Notes: generated by a model not told the origin, from the letters alone. Positions 50,169 to 59,796 are shown, counted from the stretch's first letter. The stretch is DNA of 64,000 nt from Eubacteriaceae bacterium (GCA_021770095.1 JAETRQ010000003.1:1-64000), one strand, 5' to 3'. Numbers and translations: made by a program.

Positions 50169-52397
50169 ATGGAAGCTTGGAGAGGTTTTAAAGAAGGCGT
50201 ATGGTGCGACAGCATCAATGTTAAAAATTTTATTAAAATGAATTATACAGCCTATAACGGTGACGCGTCTTTTTTATCAGGACCAACAAAAAGAACAGAA
50301 GAAGTTTTTGAGAAAGTTAAAGAACTTCTTATAAAAGAAAATGAAAACGGCGGAGTCCTTTCTGTTGATACAGATAAAGTACTCTCAATTCTTTCACATG
50401 CTCCCGGTTATGTTGATAAAGAAAAGGATATTATTGTCGGTCTTCAGACAGACGAACCGCTTAAACGAGGTGTATCTCCTTTTGCAGGTTACAGAAATGC
50501 GGTTCAGGCATGCCGAGCATACGGATATGAGATTTCTGATAAAGTAAAAGACGAATTCACATACAGAACAACACACAATACAGGTGTGTTCCGTGCATAT
50601 ACCGATACAATGAAAAAGGCTCGTCATGCCGGTATTCTTACAGGTTTGCCAGATGCTTATGCCCGCGGCAGAATTATCGGTGATTACAGACGTATTGCTC
50701 TTTATGGTATGGATTATCTTATTGAGCAAAAGAAACTCGACAAGAAAAAAGTCGGTGAATCAGATGTGTTTACTGAGGAAACAATTCATCTTCTTGAAGA
50801 CCTTTCAAAACAGCTTGACTTTATGAACCAGCTCAAAGGACTTGCGCTTGACTATGGTTATGATATTTCAAAGCCTGCAACAAATGCTAAGGAAGCAATC
50901 CAGTGGCTGTATTTCGGCTATCTTGGTGCAATTAAAGAGCAAAACGGTGCAGCAAACTCAATCGGCAGAATTGCTGAATTTATAGATTGCTATATTCAAA
51001 GGGACCTTGAAGAAGGCACACTTGATGAACAGGGTGCACAGGAATTGATTGATGATTTCGTTATCAAACTCCGTTTGGTACGTCACCTCAGAACACCTGA
51101 ATATAATGACCTGTTTGCCGGTGACCCTGTATGGGTAACACTTGCTCTTGCAGGTGTAACAGGTGAAGGTAAGTCAATGTGCTCAAAGACTTCTTTCCGT
51201 GTTCTGCAGACGCTTTATAATCTCGGACCTTCTGCTGAACCGAATATTACAGTTCTTTGGTCAGAACATCTTCCTCAGGGCTTTAAAGATTTCTGTGCGC
51301 AGGTTTCAATTGATACGGATTCCATTCAGTATGAGAATGATGATGTTATGAGAAGAATGTATGGTGATGATTACGCTATTGCCTGCTGCGTTTCTGCTAT
51401 GAAAATGGGCAAGCAGATGCAGTTCTTCGGTGCAAGATGTAACCTTGCAAAAGTTCTTCTTATGGCTCTCAACGGCGGTAAGGACGAAATCGGTGCTGAA
51501 CAGATTGCGCCTGAAGGCGAAGTATTTGAAGAAGAAGTACTTGATTATGATAAAGTAATGGCGGCATACAAAAAATATCTTTCATGGATGGCGAAGTTGT
51601 ATGTTAACACGATGAATGTTATCCACTATATGCACGATAAATATGCTTATGAAAGACTTATGATGTCTCTCCACGATACAGATGTTGAAAGACTTATGGC
51701 ATTCGGTGTGTCCGGTATGTCTGTTGCAACAGACTCACTTTCAGCAATTAAATATGCAAAAGTTACACCTATTAAGGATGATCGCGGAATTATCACCGAA
51801 TTCAAGGTTGAAGGTGACTTCCCTAAGTATGGTAACGATGATGACAGAGTTGACCTTATCGGTAAAGATCTTATTGAGTATTTCTATAAAGAACTTTGCA
51901 AAACGCCTGCTTACCGTGGTGCAAAACATACGCTCTCTATTCTTACAATCACATCGAATGTTATGTATGGCAAAAAGACAGGCTCAACACCAGACGGAAG
52001 AAAAGCGGGCGAACCGTTTGCTCCCGGTGCAAATCCAATGCATGGCAGAGATGCCGAAGGTGCACTTGCTTCTCTTAACTCTGTGGCAAAATTGGATTAT
52101 GCTTGTTGTCAGGATGGTATTTCAAATACATTCTCAATTACTCCTGATACGCTCGGCAAGGATGATGATGAAAGAGTTGAGCATCTCACAACCATGCTTG
52201 ATGGCTATTTTGCGCAGGATGCACACCATCTTAATGTTAATGTCCTGAACCGTGAAAAACTGATTGCGGCAATGAATGACCCAACACTTTATCCGTCACT
52301 TACAATCCGTGTCAGCGGTTATGCTGTAAACTTCAATAAACTTACCCGCGAAAAGCAGGAAGAAGTTATTGCAAGAACTTTCCACACAGCGATGTAA
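50169..52397 (+). CDS. pflB: Formate C-acetyltransferase (pyruvate formate-lyase)
   Basis: A 742-residue glycyl-radical enzyme that turns pyruvate and CoA into formate and acetyl-CoA. The catalytic Cys pair is in [19 protein letters not shown] near residue 402, and the C-terminal glycyl-radical loop is RVSGYAVNF near residue 720, both intact. AAGGAG lies upstream of ATG 50169. It requires the activase encoded next. Oxygen would cleave the protein at the glycyl radical site. It is 25 bases after DUF134, so the two are one transcription unit. Confidence 0.97.
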   Translation: MEAWRGFKEGVWCDSINVKNFIKMNYTAYNGDASFLSGPTKRTEEVFEKVKELLIKENENGGVLSVDTDKVLSILSHAPGYVDKEKDIIVGLQTDEPLKRGVSPFAGYRNAVQACRAYGYEISDKVKDEFTYRTTHNTGVFRAYTDTMKKARHAGILTGLPDAYARGRIIGDYRRIALYGMDYLIEQKKLDKKKVGESDVFTEETIHLLEDLSKQLDFMNQLKGLALDYGYDISKPATNAKEAIQWLYFGYLGAIKEQNGAANSIGRIAEFIDCYIQRDLEEGTLDEQGAQELIDDFVIKLRLVRHLRTPEYNDLFAGDPVWVTLALAGVTGEGKSMCSKTSFRVLQTLYNLGPSAEPNITVLWSEHLPQGFKDFCAQVSIDTDSIQYENDDVMRRMYGDDYAIACCVSAMKMGKQMQFFGARCNLAKVLLMALNGGKDEIGAEQIAPEGEVFEEEVLDYDKVMAAYKKYLSWMAKLYVNTMNVIHYMHDKYAYERLMMSLHDTDVERLMAFGVSGMSVATDSLSAIKYAKVTPIKDDRGIITEFKVEGDFPKYGNDDDRVDLIGKDLIEYFYKELCKTPAYRGAKHTLSILTITSNVMYGKKTGSTPDGRKAGEPFAPGANPMHGRDAEGALASLNSVAKLDYACCQDGISNTFSITPDTLGKDDDERVEHLTTMLDGYFAQDAHHLNVNVLNREKLIAAMNDPTLYPSLTIRVSGYAVNFNKLTREKQEEVIARTFHTAM

Positions 52398-52407
52398 TTT
52401 GATGTTA

Positions 52408-52453
52408 ATCACAAAACCCATTGATGCATAAGGTTTTCAATGGGTTTTGTGAT
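52408..52453 (+). terminator. Strong hairpin between pflB and pflA
   Basis: A 17-bp stem (ATCACAAAACCCATTGA / TCAATGGGTTTTGTGAT) with a 12-base loop. It has no clear U-run, so it may reduce rather than stop transcription into pflA. Confidence 0.65.
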
Positions 52454-52497
52454 ATTATCTTATTGATAATTATTATTTGAAGAAGGCGACTGTTTAT

Positions 52498-53205
52498 ATG
52501 AAAGCAGATATACATTCCTTTGAATCTATGGCGGCACTGGATGGTGACGGAGTTCGCTATGCGGTGTTTTTTACAGGCTGTCCGCTGCGGTGTGCCTATT
52601 GCCATAATCCTGACACATGGCATAGGTCCGGCAACGAGTGGACAAGTGAAGATTTGGTGAATAAGATTAAGAGATACAAGCCATATTTCAAAAACGGCGG
52701 CGGTGTGACCTTCTCAGGCGGTGAGCCGCTGCTTAATGCAGAATTTATTGTTGAAACAGGGGAGTTGCTGGAAGAAAACGGCATTCATTATGCGGTTGAT
52801 ACTTCGGGCAGTGTTGCACTTACAGATGACGTAAAGACAGCGCTTGATGGTGCAGAACTTGTAATCCTTGATGTCAAATTTTTTGATGCAGAAAGTTATA
52901 AGAAATATACAAAAGGCAATTTTGATAACTTTATTGCGATAGGGAAGTATTGTACACAAAGAGGAATACGGCTATGGCTGAGAACGGTTATTGTCCCCGA
53001 TATAAATGATGATGAGGAAAGTATCAGGAAATATGCCGAATTTTCAAAACAATTTAAGTTTGAAAAATACGAGTTGCTTGCCTTTCATACAATGGGATTT
53101 TTCAAATATGAAAATCTTGGAATTAAAAATCCCTTAAGTGATACCCCTGCTCTTGATAAAAACAGACTTGAAGAATTACAAACGATTTTGAATAATAATA
53201 TATAA
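52498..53205 (+). CDS. pflA: Pyruvate formate-lyase activating enzyme (radical SAM)
   Basis: A 235-residue radical-SAM enzyme that puts the glycyl radical on PflB. The 4Fe-4S motif is CPLRCAYC near residue 24, followed by HNPDTW as in PflA, then GGGVTFSGGEPL and the VILDVKFFD segment. I choose ATG 52498, giving the typical start KADIHSFESMAALDGDG. The upstream TTG 52477 would add residues absent from the family. It lies about 100 bases after pflB. Confidence 0.95.
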   Translation: MKADIHSFESMAALDGDGVRYAVFFTGCPLRCAYCHNPDTWHRSGNEWTSEDLVNKIKRYKPYFKNGGGVTFSGGEPLLNAEFIVETGELLEENGIHYAVDTSGSVALTDDVKTALDGAELVILDVKFFDAESYKKYTKGNFDNFIAIGKYCTQRGIRLWLRTVIVPDINDDEESIRKYAEFSKQFKFEKYELLAFHTMGFFKYENLGIKNPLSDTPALDKNRLEELQTILNNNI

Positions 53206-53210
53206 AAAGA

Positions 53211-53250
53211 AAGACTCAGTATGAAGGGTATCCAAACTGAGCCTTTTTTT
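53211..53250. terminator. Terminator between convergent pflA and sigma module B
   Basis: AAGACTCAGT and ACTGAGCCTTT pair with one mismatch across a loop of about 17 bases, followed by TTTTT. The T-run serves the plus strand. Confidence 0.6.
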
Positions 53251-53252
53251 CG

Positions 53253-53666
53253 TTATTCCGTAATGTTGTAGGTGACTGTTCCGTCGTCAGATTTTTCACC
53301 GGCTTCTACGGTAATGTCATCTGTAGTCTCAAAACTGATTTCATCGTCTTCGTCATCAACTTCAAACTCGAATGTTTCCATAACAGCTCCGTCTTCTGTT
53401 ACATATTTATCGTGGCTTTTGATATAGTCAACAAGATTAACATTTTCGCCGTTGACGATAAGATTAATGCCTTCGAACAGTGCTCCGTCGGTAGCAGCAT
53501 TTGCTGTCAGTGTTCCGCAGAACAGTGCTGCAAGGCAGGCAACAGCAACAAGTAAGCCTTTGAATTTTATTCTTTTATTTTTCTTTTCACTCATCTCAAA
53601 AATCCTTTCAATTGTTTCATCAGATGGACGGATTTGTGAGAACGTCCTCTTATAATGATTATCCAT
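53253..53666 (-). CDS. Putative membrane anti-sigma/partner protein B
   Basis: A 137-residue protein with a cytoplasmic N-terminus that includes YKRTFSQIRPSDETIERIFEM, one hydrophobic segment (about 35-56, GLLVAVACLAALFCGTLTANA) and an acidic, repeat-free extracellular tail. The N-terminal motif matches partner A at 30845. The tail is much shorter (about 80 residues) and rich in Asp/Glu/Thr. It overlaps the sigma gene by 8 bases, as in module A. The role in restraining sigma is inferred. Confidence 0.6.
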   Translation of the reverse strand: MDNHYKRTFSQIRPSDETIERIFEMSEKKNKRIKFKGLLVAVACLAALFCGTLTANAATDGALFEGINLIVNGENVNLVDYIKSHDKYVTEDGAVMETFEFEVDDEDDEISFETTDDITVEAGEKSDDGTVTYNITE

Positions 53667-54141
53667 TTATCCATTCATCTCCTAAAATTTTTTTTAATTC
53701 TTTTCTCGCACGGTGAAGCCTTGTTTTTACGGCAGATTCCTTTATTTTGAGCAGAGAGGATATATCTTTTACCGTCATATCTTCGTAGTAAAACAGGTGA
53801 ATCACAATGCGTTCTTTTGCAGGCAGTGACATAACGGTATTGAATAAATCATAGCTGCTGTCCTCATTAAAGGTGTATGTCTCTTTTATATCATTAAGCT
53901 GTACATTCCTTTTTCTGAATGGGGATTTAATATAATTTTTACTTTCATTTACACAAACTGCTGTCAGCCATTTATCAAGATGCATATCATTATTAAAGGG
54001 CTTATCATATTTCCATAGCTTCAGGAATACGTTTTGAAGTATATCCTCAGCGTCATTGCGGTTTTGTGTAAAAGAAAGTGCGATTAAAAATAACCGCTGG
54101 TTGTTGCGCTCTACACAGTCTATGAAATTTTCTTCCGTCAT
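53659..54141 (-). CDS. ECF-type RNA polymerase sigma factor, paralogue B
   Basis: A 160-residue ECF sigma factor nearly colinear with paralogue A (30370-30852). Region 2 is ALSFTQNRNDAEDILQNVFLKLW (about residues 21-43) and DKWLTAVCVNESKNYI; region 4 is YYEDMTVKDISSLLKIKES and AVKTRLHRARKELKKIL. It starts at ATG 54141; an ATG at 54144 is possible. The promoter at 54178-54207 resembles that of A, so the two may cross-regulate. The inducing signal is unknown. Confidence 0.88.
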   Translation of the reverse strand: MTEENFIDCVERNNQRLFLIALSFTQNRNDAEDILQNVFLKLWKYDKPFNNDMHLDKWLTAVCVNESKNYIKSPFRKRNVQLNDIKETYTFNEDSSYDLFNTVMSLPAKERIVIHLFYYEDMTVKDISSLLKIKESAVKTRLHRARKELKKILGDEWING

Positions 54142-54177
54142 CATTTCACCATCCTGTCTGAAAGGTCCTTTCACTAT

Positions 54178-54207
54178 TATAACAAAACTGCTTGTGAAAA
54201 GGTTACA
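54178..54207 (-). promoter_or_regulatory. ECF-sigma-type promoter, copy B
   Basis: On the minus strand: TGTAACC (54207-54201), a 16-base spacer, TGTTATA (54184-54178), then GTGAAAGG-A-CCTTTCAGA. It has the same spacing and the same transcript start palindrome as copy A at 30304-30354. Confidence 0.7.
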
Positions 54208-54291
54208 TAAATTAAACAATAATTTAATTGTTAAACACGTTTGTTAAATCGTTAAAAAAATCACAAAGTGCTATAAACTCATACAAATTTA

Positions 54292-54321
54292 TTGTTAAAA
54301 CTTTGTCATTTTTATTATAAT
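54292..54321 (+). promoter_or_regulatory. Candidate promoter of adhE
   Basis: TTGTTA at 54292-54297, an 18-base spacer, TATAAT at 54316-54321. Confidence 0.4.
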
Positions 54322-54383
54322 CATAGAATTTTTGCAAAAAATATTGAAATTTTATTTAGTTAATATTATTATATGAACAACCA

Positions 54384-54405
54384 AATTGTTAATTAATTAA
54401 CAATT
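54384..54405. promoter_or_regulatory. Rex-type operator upstream of adhE
   Basis: A 22-bp perfect palindrome whose core TTGTTAA-TTAA-TTAACAA matches the Rex consensus TTGTTAANNNNTTAACAA. It sits 24 bases before the start codon of adhE. Rex represses fermentative genes when NADH is low. Confidence 0.8.
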
Positions 54406-54429
54406 AATTGCATATATGGAGGTTATTCT

Positions 54430-57027
54430 ATGGAAAGACAAATTATTGACAGTGTTGAAAAACTTGAAGCAGAACTTGAAAAAGTACGTGCTGCACAAAA
54501 AGTATTTTCAACATATACTCAGGAACAAGTTGACAAAATTTTTCTTGCTGCTGCCAAGGCTGCGAATATGGCAAGAATTCCGCTGGCAAAAATGGCTGTG
54601 GAAGAAACCGGAATGGGCGTAGTAGAAGATAAGATTATCAAAAACCACTATGCTGCTGAGTATATCTATAATAAGTATAAAAATACAAAAACCTGCGGTG
54701 TTATCGAAGAAGATAAGTCATTCGGCACAATGAGAGTTGCAGAGCCTATTGGTGTTATTGCTGCAGTTATTCCTACAACAAACCCAACTTCAACTGCTAT
54801 TTTTAAAACGCTTATTGCACTCAAAACAAGAAATGGTATTATCATTTCTCCTCATCCAAGGGCAAAGAATTCAACTGCTGCTGCTGCAAAGATTGTTCTT
54901 GATGCTGCTGTTGAGGCAGGTGCACCTGAGGGCATTATCTCTTGGATTGATGCTCCTTCTCTTGATATGACAAATCTTGTTATGAAAGAGGCAGACATCA
55001 TTCTCGCAACAGGTGGTCCCGGTATGGTTAAGGCTGCTTATTCAAGCGGTAAGCCTGCACTCGGTGTCGGTGCCGGTAATACACCTGCAATTATTGATGA
55101 AAGTGCTGATATACTCAAGGCAGTTAACTCAATCATCCATTCAAAGACATTTGATAACGGTATGATTTGTGCTTCTGAACAGTCCTGTATTGTTGATAAG
55201 AAGATATATAAAGAAGTACGCAAAGAATTTGAAGACAGAGGTTGTTATTTCCTCAAGGCTGATGAGATTGAAAAAGTACGTAAAACAATTATCATCAACG
55301 GTGCTCTTAATGCAAAGATTGTTGGTCAAAAACCTGTAACTATTGCTGCTTTGGCAGGTGTTAAGGTTCCTGAAGAAACAAAGATTCTTATTGGTGAAGT
55401 TGAATCTGTTGACATCAGTGAGGAATTTGCACACGAAAAACTTTCTCCTGTTCTTGCAATGTATAAGAGCGAAGATTTCAGCGATGCACTGGCAAAGGCT
55501 GAACAGTTAATTGCAGACGGCGGTTACGGTCATACATCTTCTATATATCTCAATGAAACTACACAGAGAGCAAAGATTGATGAATTTGCAGCAAGAATGA
55601 AAACTTGCCGTATCCTTGTGAACACACCATCTTCTTTCGGCGGTATCGGTGACCTTTACAATTTTGACCTTGCACCTTCACTCACACTTGGCTGTGGCTC
55701 ATGGGGCGGTAACTCTGTATCTGAAAATGTTGGTGTTAAACACTTGCTTAATATTAAAACGGTTGCAGAAAGAAGGGAAAATATGCTTTGGTTCAGAGCA
55801 CCTGAAAAGGTATATATCAAGAAAGGCTGTCTCCCTGTTGCTCTTGACGAAGTGGGTACAGTTTTAGGTAAGAAAAAGGTATTTATTGTTACAGACTCAT
55901 TCCTTTATAATAACGGTTATACAAAACCGATTACAGATAAACTTGATTCAATGGGTATCGTACACACAACATTCTTCAATGTTGCTCCGGATCCGACTCT
56001 TGCTTGCGCAAAAGAGGGTGTTGCACAGATGAATGCATTCCAGCCTGATTGCATTATTGCTGTCGGCGGCGGTTCTGCAATGGATGCCGGAAAGATTATG
56101 TGGGTGCTTTATGAACATCCTGAAGCAGATTTCTTTGATCTTGCAATGCGTTTTATGGATATTCGCAAGAGAGTTTATACTTTCCCTAAAATGGGTGAAA
56201 AAGCATACTTTATTGCTGTCCCTACATCAGCAGGTACAGGTTCTGAAGTAACACCGTTTGCTGTTATTACAGATGAAGTAAGTGGAACAAAATATCCGCT
56301 TGCTGATTATCAATTGATGCCTAATATGGCAATTGTTGATGCAGATCTTCATATGAATGCACCAAAAGGACTTACATCTGCATCCGGTATTGATGCTGTT
56401 ACACATGCACTTGAGGCTTATGCATCCATGATGGCAACAGAGTATACAGACGGTCTTGCTATTGAGGCTCTTAAGAATATATTTGAATATCTCCCAAGAG
56501 CATATGACAACGGTCCTAATGACCCTGTAGCAAGAGAAAAAATGGCAAACGCTGCTACAATGGCAGGTATGGCTTTTGCAAATGCGTTCCTTGGTGTATG
56601 TCACTCAATGGCTCACAAACTTGGCGCATTCCATCATTTGCCGCACGGTGTTGCAAATGCTCTTATGATTAACTATGTTCTTGAATTCAATGCTGCCGAA
56701 GTTCCTGCAAAGATGGGCACATTCAGCCAGTATGATTATCCAAAGACACTTGCCCGTTATGCACAGGTTGCAGATGCACTTGGGGTTAAAGGCAGAACGG
56801 ATGAAGCAAAACTCAAAGGTCTTATGAAGAAGATTGATGAGCTGAAAGAATATTGCGGTATCAAAAAGTGCATTAAAGATTATGGTGTTGATGAACAATA
56901 CTTCCTCGATACACTTGATGATATGGTTGAACAGGCATTCGATGATCAGTGTACAGGTGCAAATCCAAGACTTCCGCTTATGAGTGAAATTAAGGATATG
57001 TATTTGCGTGCATATTACGGTAAATAA
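54430..57027 (+). CDS. adhE: Bifunctional acetaldehyde-CoA / alcohol dehydrogenase
   Basis: An 865-residue AdhE that reduces acetyl-CoA to acetaldehyde and then ethanol, regenerating two NAD+. The N-terminal CoA-acylating aldehyde dehydrogenase has TNPTSTAIFKTLIALKTRN and the catalytic Cys in NGMICASEQSC near residue 246. The C-terminal Fe-dependent alcohol dehydrogenase has GGGSAMDAGK, VDADLHMNAP and CHSMAHKLGAFHHLPHGVANA with the metal-binding His residues. GGAGG precedes ATG 54430. The Rex-type operator upstream suggests redox control. Confidence 0.97.
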   Translation: MERQIIDSVEKLEAELEKVRAAQKVFSTYTQEQVDKIFLAAAKAANMARIPLAKMAVEETGMGVVEDKIIKNHYAAEYIYNKYKNTKTCGVIEEDKSFGTMRVAEPIGVIAAVIPTTNPTSTAIFKTLIALKTRNGIIISPHPRAKNSTAAAAKIVLDAAVEAGAPEGIISWIDAPSLDMTNLVMKEADIILATGGPGMVKAAYSSGKPALGVGAGNTPAIIDESADILKAVNSIIHSKTFDNGMICASEQSCIVDKKIYKEVRKEFEDRGCYFLKADEIEKVRKTIIINGALNAKIVGQKPVTIAALAGVKVPEETKILIGEVESVDISEEFAHEKLSPVLAMYKSEDFSDALAKAEQLIADGGYGHTSSIYLNETTQRAKIDEFAARMKTCRILVNTPSSFGGIGDLYNFDLAPSLTLGCGSWGGNSVSENVGVKHLLNIKTVAERRENMLWFRAPEKVYIKKGCLPVALDEVGTVLGKKKVFIVTDSFLYNNGYTKPITDKLDSMGIVHTTFFNVAPDPTLACAKEGVAQMNAFQPDCIIAVGGGSAMDAGKIMWVLYEHPEADFFDLAMRFMDIRKRVYTFPKMGEKAYFIAVPTSAGTGSEVTPFAVITDEVSGTKYPLADYQLMPNMAIVDADLHMNAPKGLTSASGIDAVTHALEAYASMMATEYTDGLAIEALKNIFEYLPRAYDNGPNDPVAREKMANAATMAGMAFANAFLGVCHSMAHKLGAFHHLPHGVANALMINYVLEFNAAEVPAKMGTFSQYDYPKTLARYAQVADALGVKGRTDEAKLKGLMKKIDELKEYCGIKKCIKDYGVDEQYFLDTLDDMVEQAFDDQCTGANPRLPLMSEIKDMYLRAYYGK

Positions 57028-57040
57028 GGATTAATTTGTT

Positions 57041-57078
57041 AAAATGCACTAATATTTATCTGTATATTAGTGCATTTT
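57041..57078 (+). terminator. Rho-independent terminator after adhE
   Basis: AAAATGCACTAATAT pairs with ATATTAGTGCATTTT around an 8-base loop. Confidence 0.85.
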
Positions 57079-57132
57079 GTATGATTGATTATTTATTATT
57101 ACTAAAGTATAATACTTATAGGGGGTATCATT

Positions 57133-57876
57133 ATGGCAACTATTATTGGAGAAAGAGAACATAAAAAGATTTATCGTGACGGCGATAAGGTTATTAAAGA
57201 ATTTGACAGTACTTTTACAAAGGCAGAAGTTCTGAACGAAGCACTTAACAATGCCAGAGTTGAAGAAACCGGACTTAAAATTCCTAAACTTCTTGACGTA
57301 AAAAAGACTGAAACAGGCTGGGCTATAACCAGAGAATATGTTGAGGGCGAAACTTTGTCAGACCTTATGAAGAAAAATCCTGATAAGGCTGATGAATATC
57401 TTGAAAAATTTGTTGACCTGCAAATGGAAATTCATTCGAAGAAAGCACCGCACCTTAATAAAATTAAGGATAAAATGCATGCAAAAATCAGTGCTTCTTC
57501 TTATGAAGCAACATTGAGATATGACCTTCATAACAGACTTGAAGGTATGAAGAAACATACAAAAGTTCTTCACGGTGACTTCTGTCCTGCAAATGTTATC
57601 GTTACTCCTGACGGCGATTTTTACGTGATTGACTGGTCACATGCAACACAGGGTAATGCGTCTGCAGATGCAGCAAGAACATATCTTACTTTCTGTCTTC
57701 AGGACAAAAAGGATATGGCTGAAAAATATCTTGATCTTTTCTGTAAAAAAGCAGATATACCAAAGCAGTTGGTTCAGCAATGGATGCCGATTGTTGCTTG
57801 CTCAGAGAGTGTTAAGAATATTGCTGAAGAAAAAGAACTCCTTGATTCTTGGGTTAATGTTTTTGACTTCCAGTAA
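57133..57876 (+). CDS. Aminoglycoside phosphotransferase-like kinase
   Basis: A 247-residue APH/choline-kinase-fold protein. The catalytic loop is VLHGDFCPANVIV near residue 137, and the metal-binding Asp is in YVIDWSHATQG near residue 158. The N-lobe has YRDGDKVIKEF with the ATP-binding Lys. This clostridial group is usually annotated as a phosphotransferase of unknown substrate; antibiotic resistance should not be assumed. It has a GGGGG ribosome site before ATG 57133 and stands alone between terminators. Confidence 0.8.
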   Translation: MATIIGEREHKKIYRDGDKVIKEFDSTFTKAEVLNEALNNARVEETGLKIPKLLDVKKTETGWAITREYVEGETLSDLMKKNPDKADEYLEKFVDLQMEIHSKKAPHLNKIKDKMHAKISASSYEATLRYDLHNRLEGMKKHTKVLHGDFCPANVIVTPDGDFYVIDWSHATQGNASADAARTYLTFCLQDKKDMAEKYLDLFCKKADIPKQLVQQWMPIVACSESVKNIAEEKELLDSWVNVFDFQ

Positions 57877-57883
57877 ACAGATT

Positions 57884-57918
57884 AAAACCGGGTACTTCAC
57901 TGAGGTACTCGGTTTTTG
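57884..57918 (+). terminator. Rho-independent terminator after the APH-like gene
   Basis: AAAACCGGGTAC pairs with GTACTCGGTTTT (one G-T pair) around a TTCACTGAG-type loop, followed by TT. Confidence 0.8.
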
Positions 57919-57947
57919 TTGATATAAATTCCATATCGTTGTATAAT
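57919..57947 (+). promoter_or_regulatory. Promoter of the Gfo/Idh/MocA gene
   Basis: TTGATA at 57919-57924, 17-base spacer, TATAAT at 57942-57947. Confidence 0.6.
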
Positions 57948-57975
57948 GGGATATATTCATTTATCAGGTGATTTT

Positions 57976-58935
57976 ATGGAAAAATTCAGATGGGCATATG
58001 TCGGCAGCGGAAGTATTGCTGAGTCTACTGCTAAAGAGATTGTTAAAGGCAATCACAGTATCATTTCTGTTTACAGCAGGAATTTAGAAAAAGCGAAGTC
58101 TTTTGCACAAAAATATCATGCAGATGCATTTGATGATTTTGACAGTGCTGTCAACAGAGATGATGTCGATGCCGTGTATATTGCCACACCGCATACTTCT
58201 CATGTGGATTATGCCGTGCGTGCAATGGAGTTGGGCAAGCCGGTTTTGTGTGAAAAACCTGTCGGTATCTCGGTTAAAGATGTGGATGTTCTTGTTAACA
58301 CAGCAAAGGGGACAGACACATACTTTTGTGAGGCAATGTGGACTTGGTTTTCCGACGTTGCACTGACGGTGAAAAAATGGGTGCAGGACGGTGCAGTCGG
58401 TGAAGTAAAAAAAGTTATAATCAATTATGCGTTCCCCGGTATTCTTATGCCCAAAACGTCCCGCCTTTTGATGCCTGAAACAGCAGGCGGTGCTTTGCTT
58501 GACATCGGTATTTATCCCATCACATATTGTTATAATCTTTTTGGCTATCCTGATAAAATTTATTGTAAAGGCAAAGTCAGGGGTGGAATAGACCTCAGTG
58601 AAAAGGTGATTCTGGATTACGGCAAATTTAAATGTACGCTGAATATGTCACTTTACGGACTGAAAGAGGGTTGTTTTATAAAAGGCAGCGAAGGTTCAAT
58701 CAGTCTGCCGGTTTTCTTCCATATGGCATCAAAAGCAATACTTAAGAATGATAAAGGCAAACAGGTTTTTAACGGCAGTACAGACTATCTGACAGAGTTT
58801 ACAAGAGTTGCTGAGGAAATAAAGCAGGGCAAAAAAGAATCGTCTTATATTCCATTCAGTGCCACGAGAGATTGTATGAAAATTATGGATGAATGCCGCA
58901 GGCAAATGAATCTGGTATATCCGTTTGAAAAATGA
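57976..58935 (+). CDS. Gfo/Idh/MocA-family oxidoreductase
   Basis: A 319-residue NAD(P)-dependent oxidoreductase. The Rossmann motif is YVGSGSIAESTAKEI (GxGxxG-like) near residue 8. Then come VYSRNLEKAKSFA, YIATPHTSHVDYA, and the catalytic-region Lys-Pro in VLCEKPVGISV near residue 92. The C-terminal domain has GGALLDIGIYPI. It is near in type to trans-1,2-dihydrobenzene-1,2-diol dehydrogenase-like members; the real substrate, probably a sugar, is unknown. ATG 57976 follows a GGTGAT ribosome site. Confidence 0.88.
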   Translation: MEKFRWAYVGSGSIAESTAKEIVKGNHSIISVYSRNLEKAKSFAQKYHADAFDDFDSAVNRDDVDAVYIATPHTSHVDYAVRAMELGKPVLCEKPVGISVKDVDVLVNTAKGTDTYFCEAMWTWFSDVALTVKKWVQDGAVGEVKKVIINYAFPGILMPKTSRLLMPETAGGALLDIGIYPITYCYNLFGYPDKIYCKGKVRGGIDLSEKVILDYGKFKCTLNMSLYGLKEGCFIKGSEGSISLPVFFHMASKAILKNDKGKQVFNGSTDYLTEFTRVAEEIKQGKKESSYIPFSATRDCMKIMDECRRQMNLVYPFEK

Positions 58936-58937
58936 GG

Positions 58938-58967
58938 AAAGGGAGTGGTTAAATACACTCCCTTTTT
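58938..58967. terminator. Bidirectional terminator
   Basis: AAAGGGAGTG and CACTCCCTTT pair around an 8-base loop, with TT on one side and an A-run on the other. Confidence 0.8.
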
Positions 58968-58970
58968 ATA

Positions 58971-59741
58971 TTATTTTGTTGCGGTAAAAAACAGTCTGTT
59001 AAAAGGAAAAATAACTTCGTTGTTTTTCTGCAGCGGATATTGTTCTTTTATTTTTAATAATATATCTTTTTCGAATTCCGTTTTGTCATCATCACTAAGT
59101 TGTTCAAGATAAGGTTTAAGCCCTGTTGATTTGTACCATTCGAGGATACTCTCCTGTGATGCAAGCCGATGATAATATATGGTTTTCCACATAGAAAAAT
59201 CGGCGGAAATATTTGATAACAAGTCAAAATATTCATCATCTGACAGACTGTAGAATTCTCTTCGTTTGGCAAACTTATCTTTCCACTTATCACTGTTCGT
59301 CAATTGAGAGATAATAGCATGTATTTTCATTTCTTCCTGACAAGGTTTTTGGATTGCCAAGATACCGCCTGTATGGAGTATGTGCATCATATCAGCAAGT
59401 AATTTTTTATGATTTGGTATCCATTGTATACAGGCATTTGAAAATACGATGTCAAATTTCTCATCTAATTTATCAAAATCTTTTGTTGCGTCAAACAACA
59501 TAAAATCAAGTTCAGGATAATCTGATTTGGCTCTTTCAATCATATTTGGCGAAAAATCAACACCCAAAATGTAAGCATCGGGATAACGCTTTTTCAGTGC
59601 ATATGTACTGTTGCCCGGTCCGCAGCCGATGTCGATAATCCGCTGTGGATTTTCAATATTGATTCTGTTGACCAAATCAATAGATGGCTGAGTCCGTTCA
59701 GCCTTGAATTTTAAATATTGATTGGAATTCCAATCGCTCAT
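58971..59741 (-). CDS. tam: Trans-aconitate methyltransferase-like SAM methyltransferase
   Basis: A 256-residue class I methyltransferase. The start SDWNSNQYLKFKAERTQPSID is typical of the Tam family; the SAM motif is IDIGCGPGNSTYAL near residue 35, followed by GVDFSPNMIERAK and FSNACIQWIPNHKKLLADM. Tam methylates trans-aconitate, an inhibitor of aconitase-type enzymes, and the neighbourhood of leucine genes suggests detoxifying a similar compound. I use ATG 59741 (GGAG upstream); the ORF could extend upstream to 59810. Confidence 0.75.
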   Translation of the reverse strand: MSDWNSNQYLKFKAERTQPSIDLVNRINIENPQRIIDIGCGPGNSTYALKKRYPDAYILGVDFSPNMIERAKSDYPELDFMLFDATKDFDKLDEKFDIVFSNACIQWIPNHKKLLADMMHILHTGGILAIQKPCQEEMKIHAIISQLTNSDKWKDKFAKRREFYSLSDDEYFDLLSNISADFSMWKTIYYHRLASQESILEWYKSTGLKPYLEQLSDDDKTEFEKDILLKIKEQYPLQKNNEVIFPFNRLFFTATK

Positions 59742-59760
59742 ATCATCATCTCCAAATAAA

Positions 59761-59796
59761 ACAGGACTGCGCGGATTCAACCGTACACAGTCCTGT
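59761..59796 (-). terminator. Hairpin between leuB and tam
   Basis: ACAGGACTG pairs with CAGTCCTGT. On the minus strand it is followed by TTTTATTT, then the tam ribosome site. It is probably a partial terminator. Confidence 0.6.
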
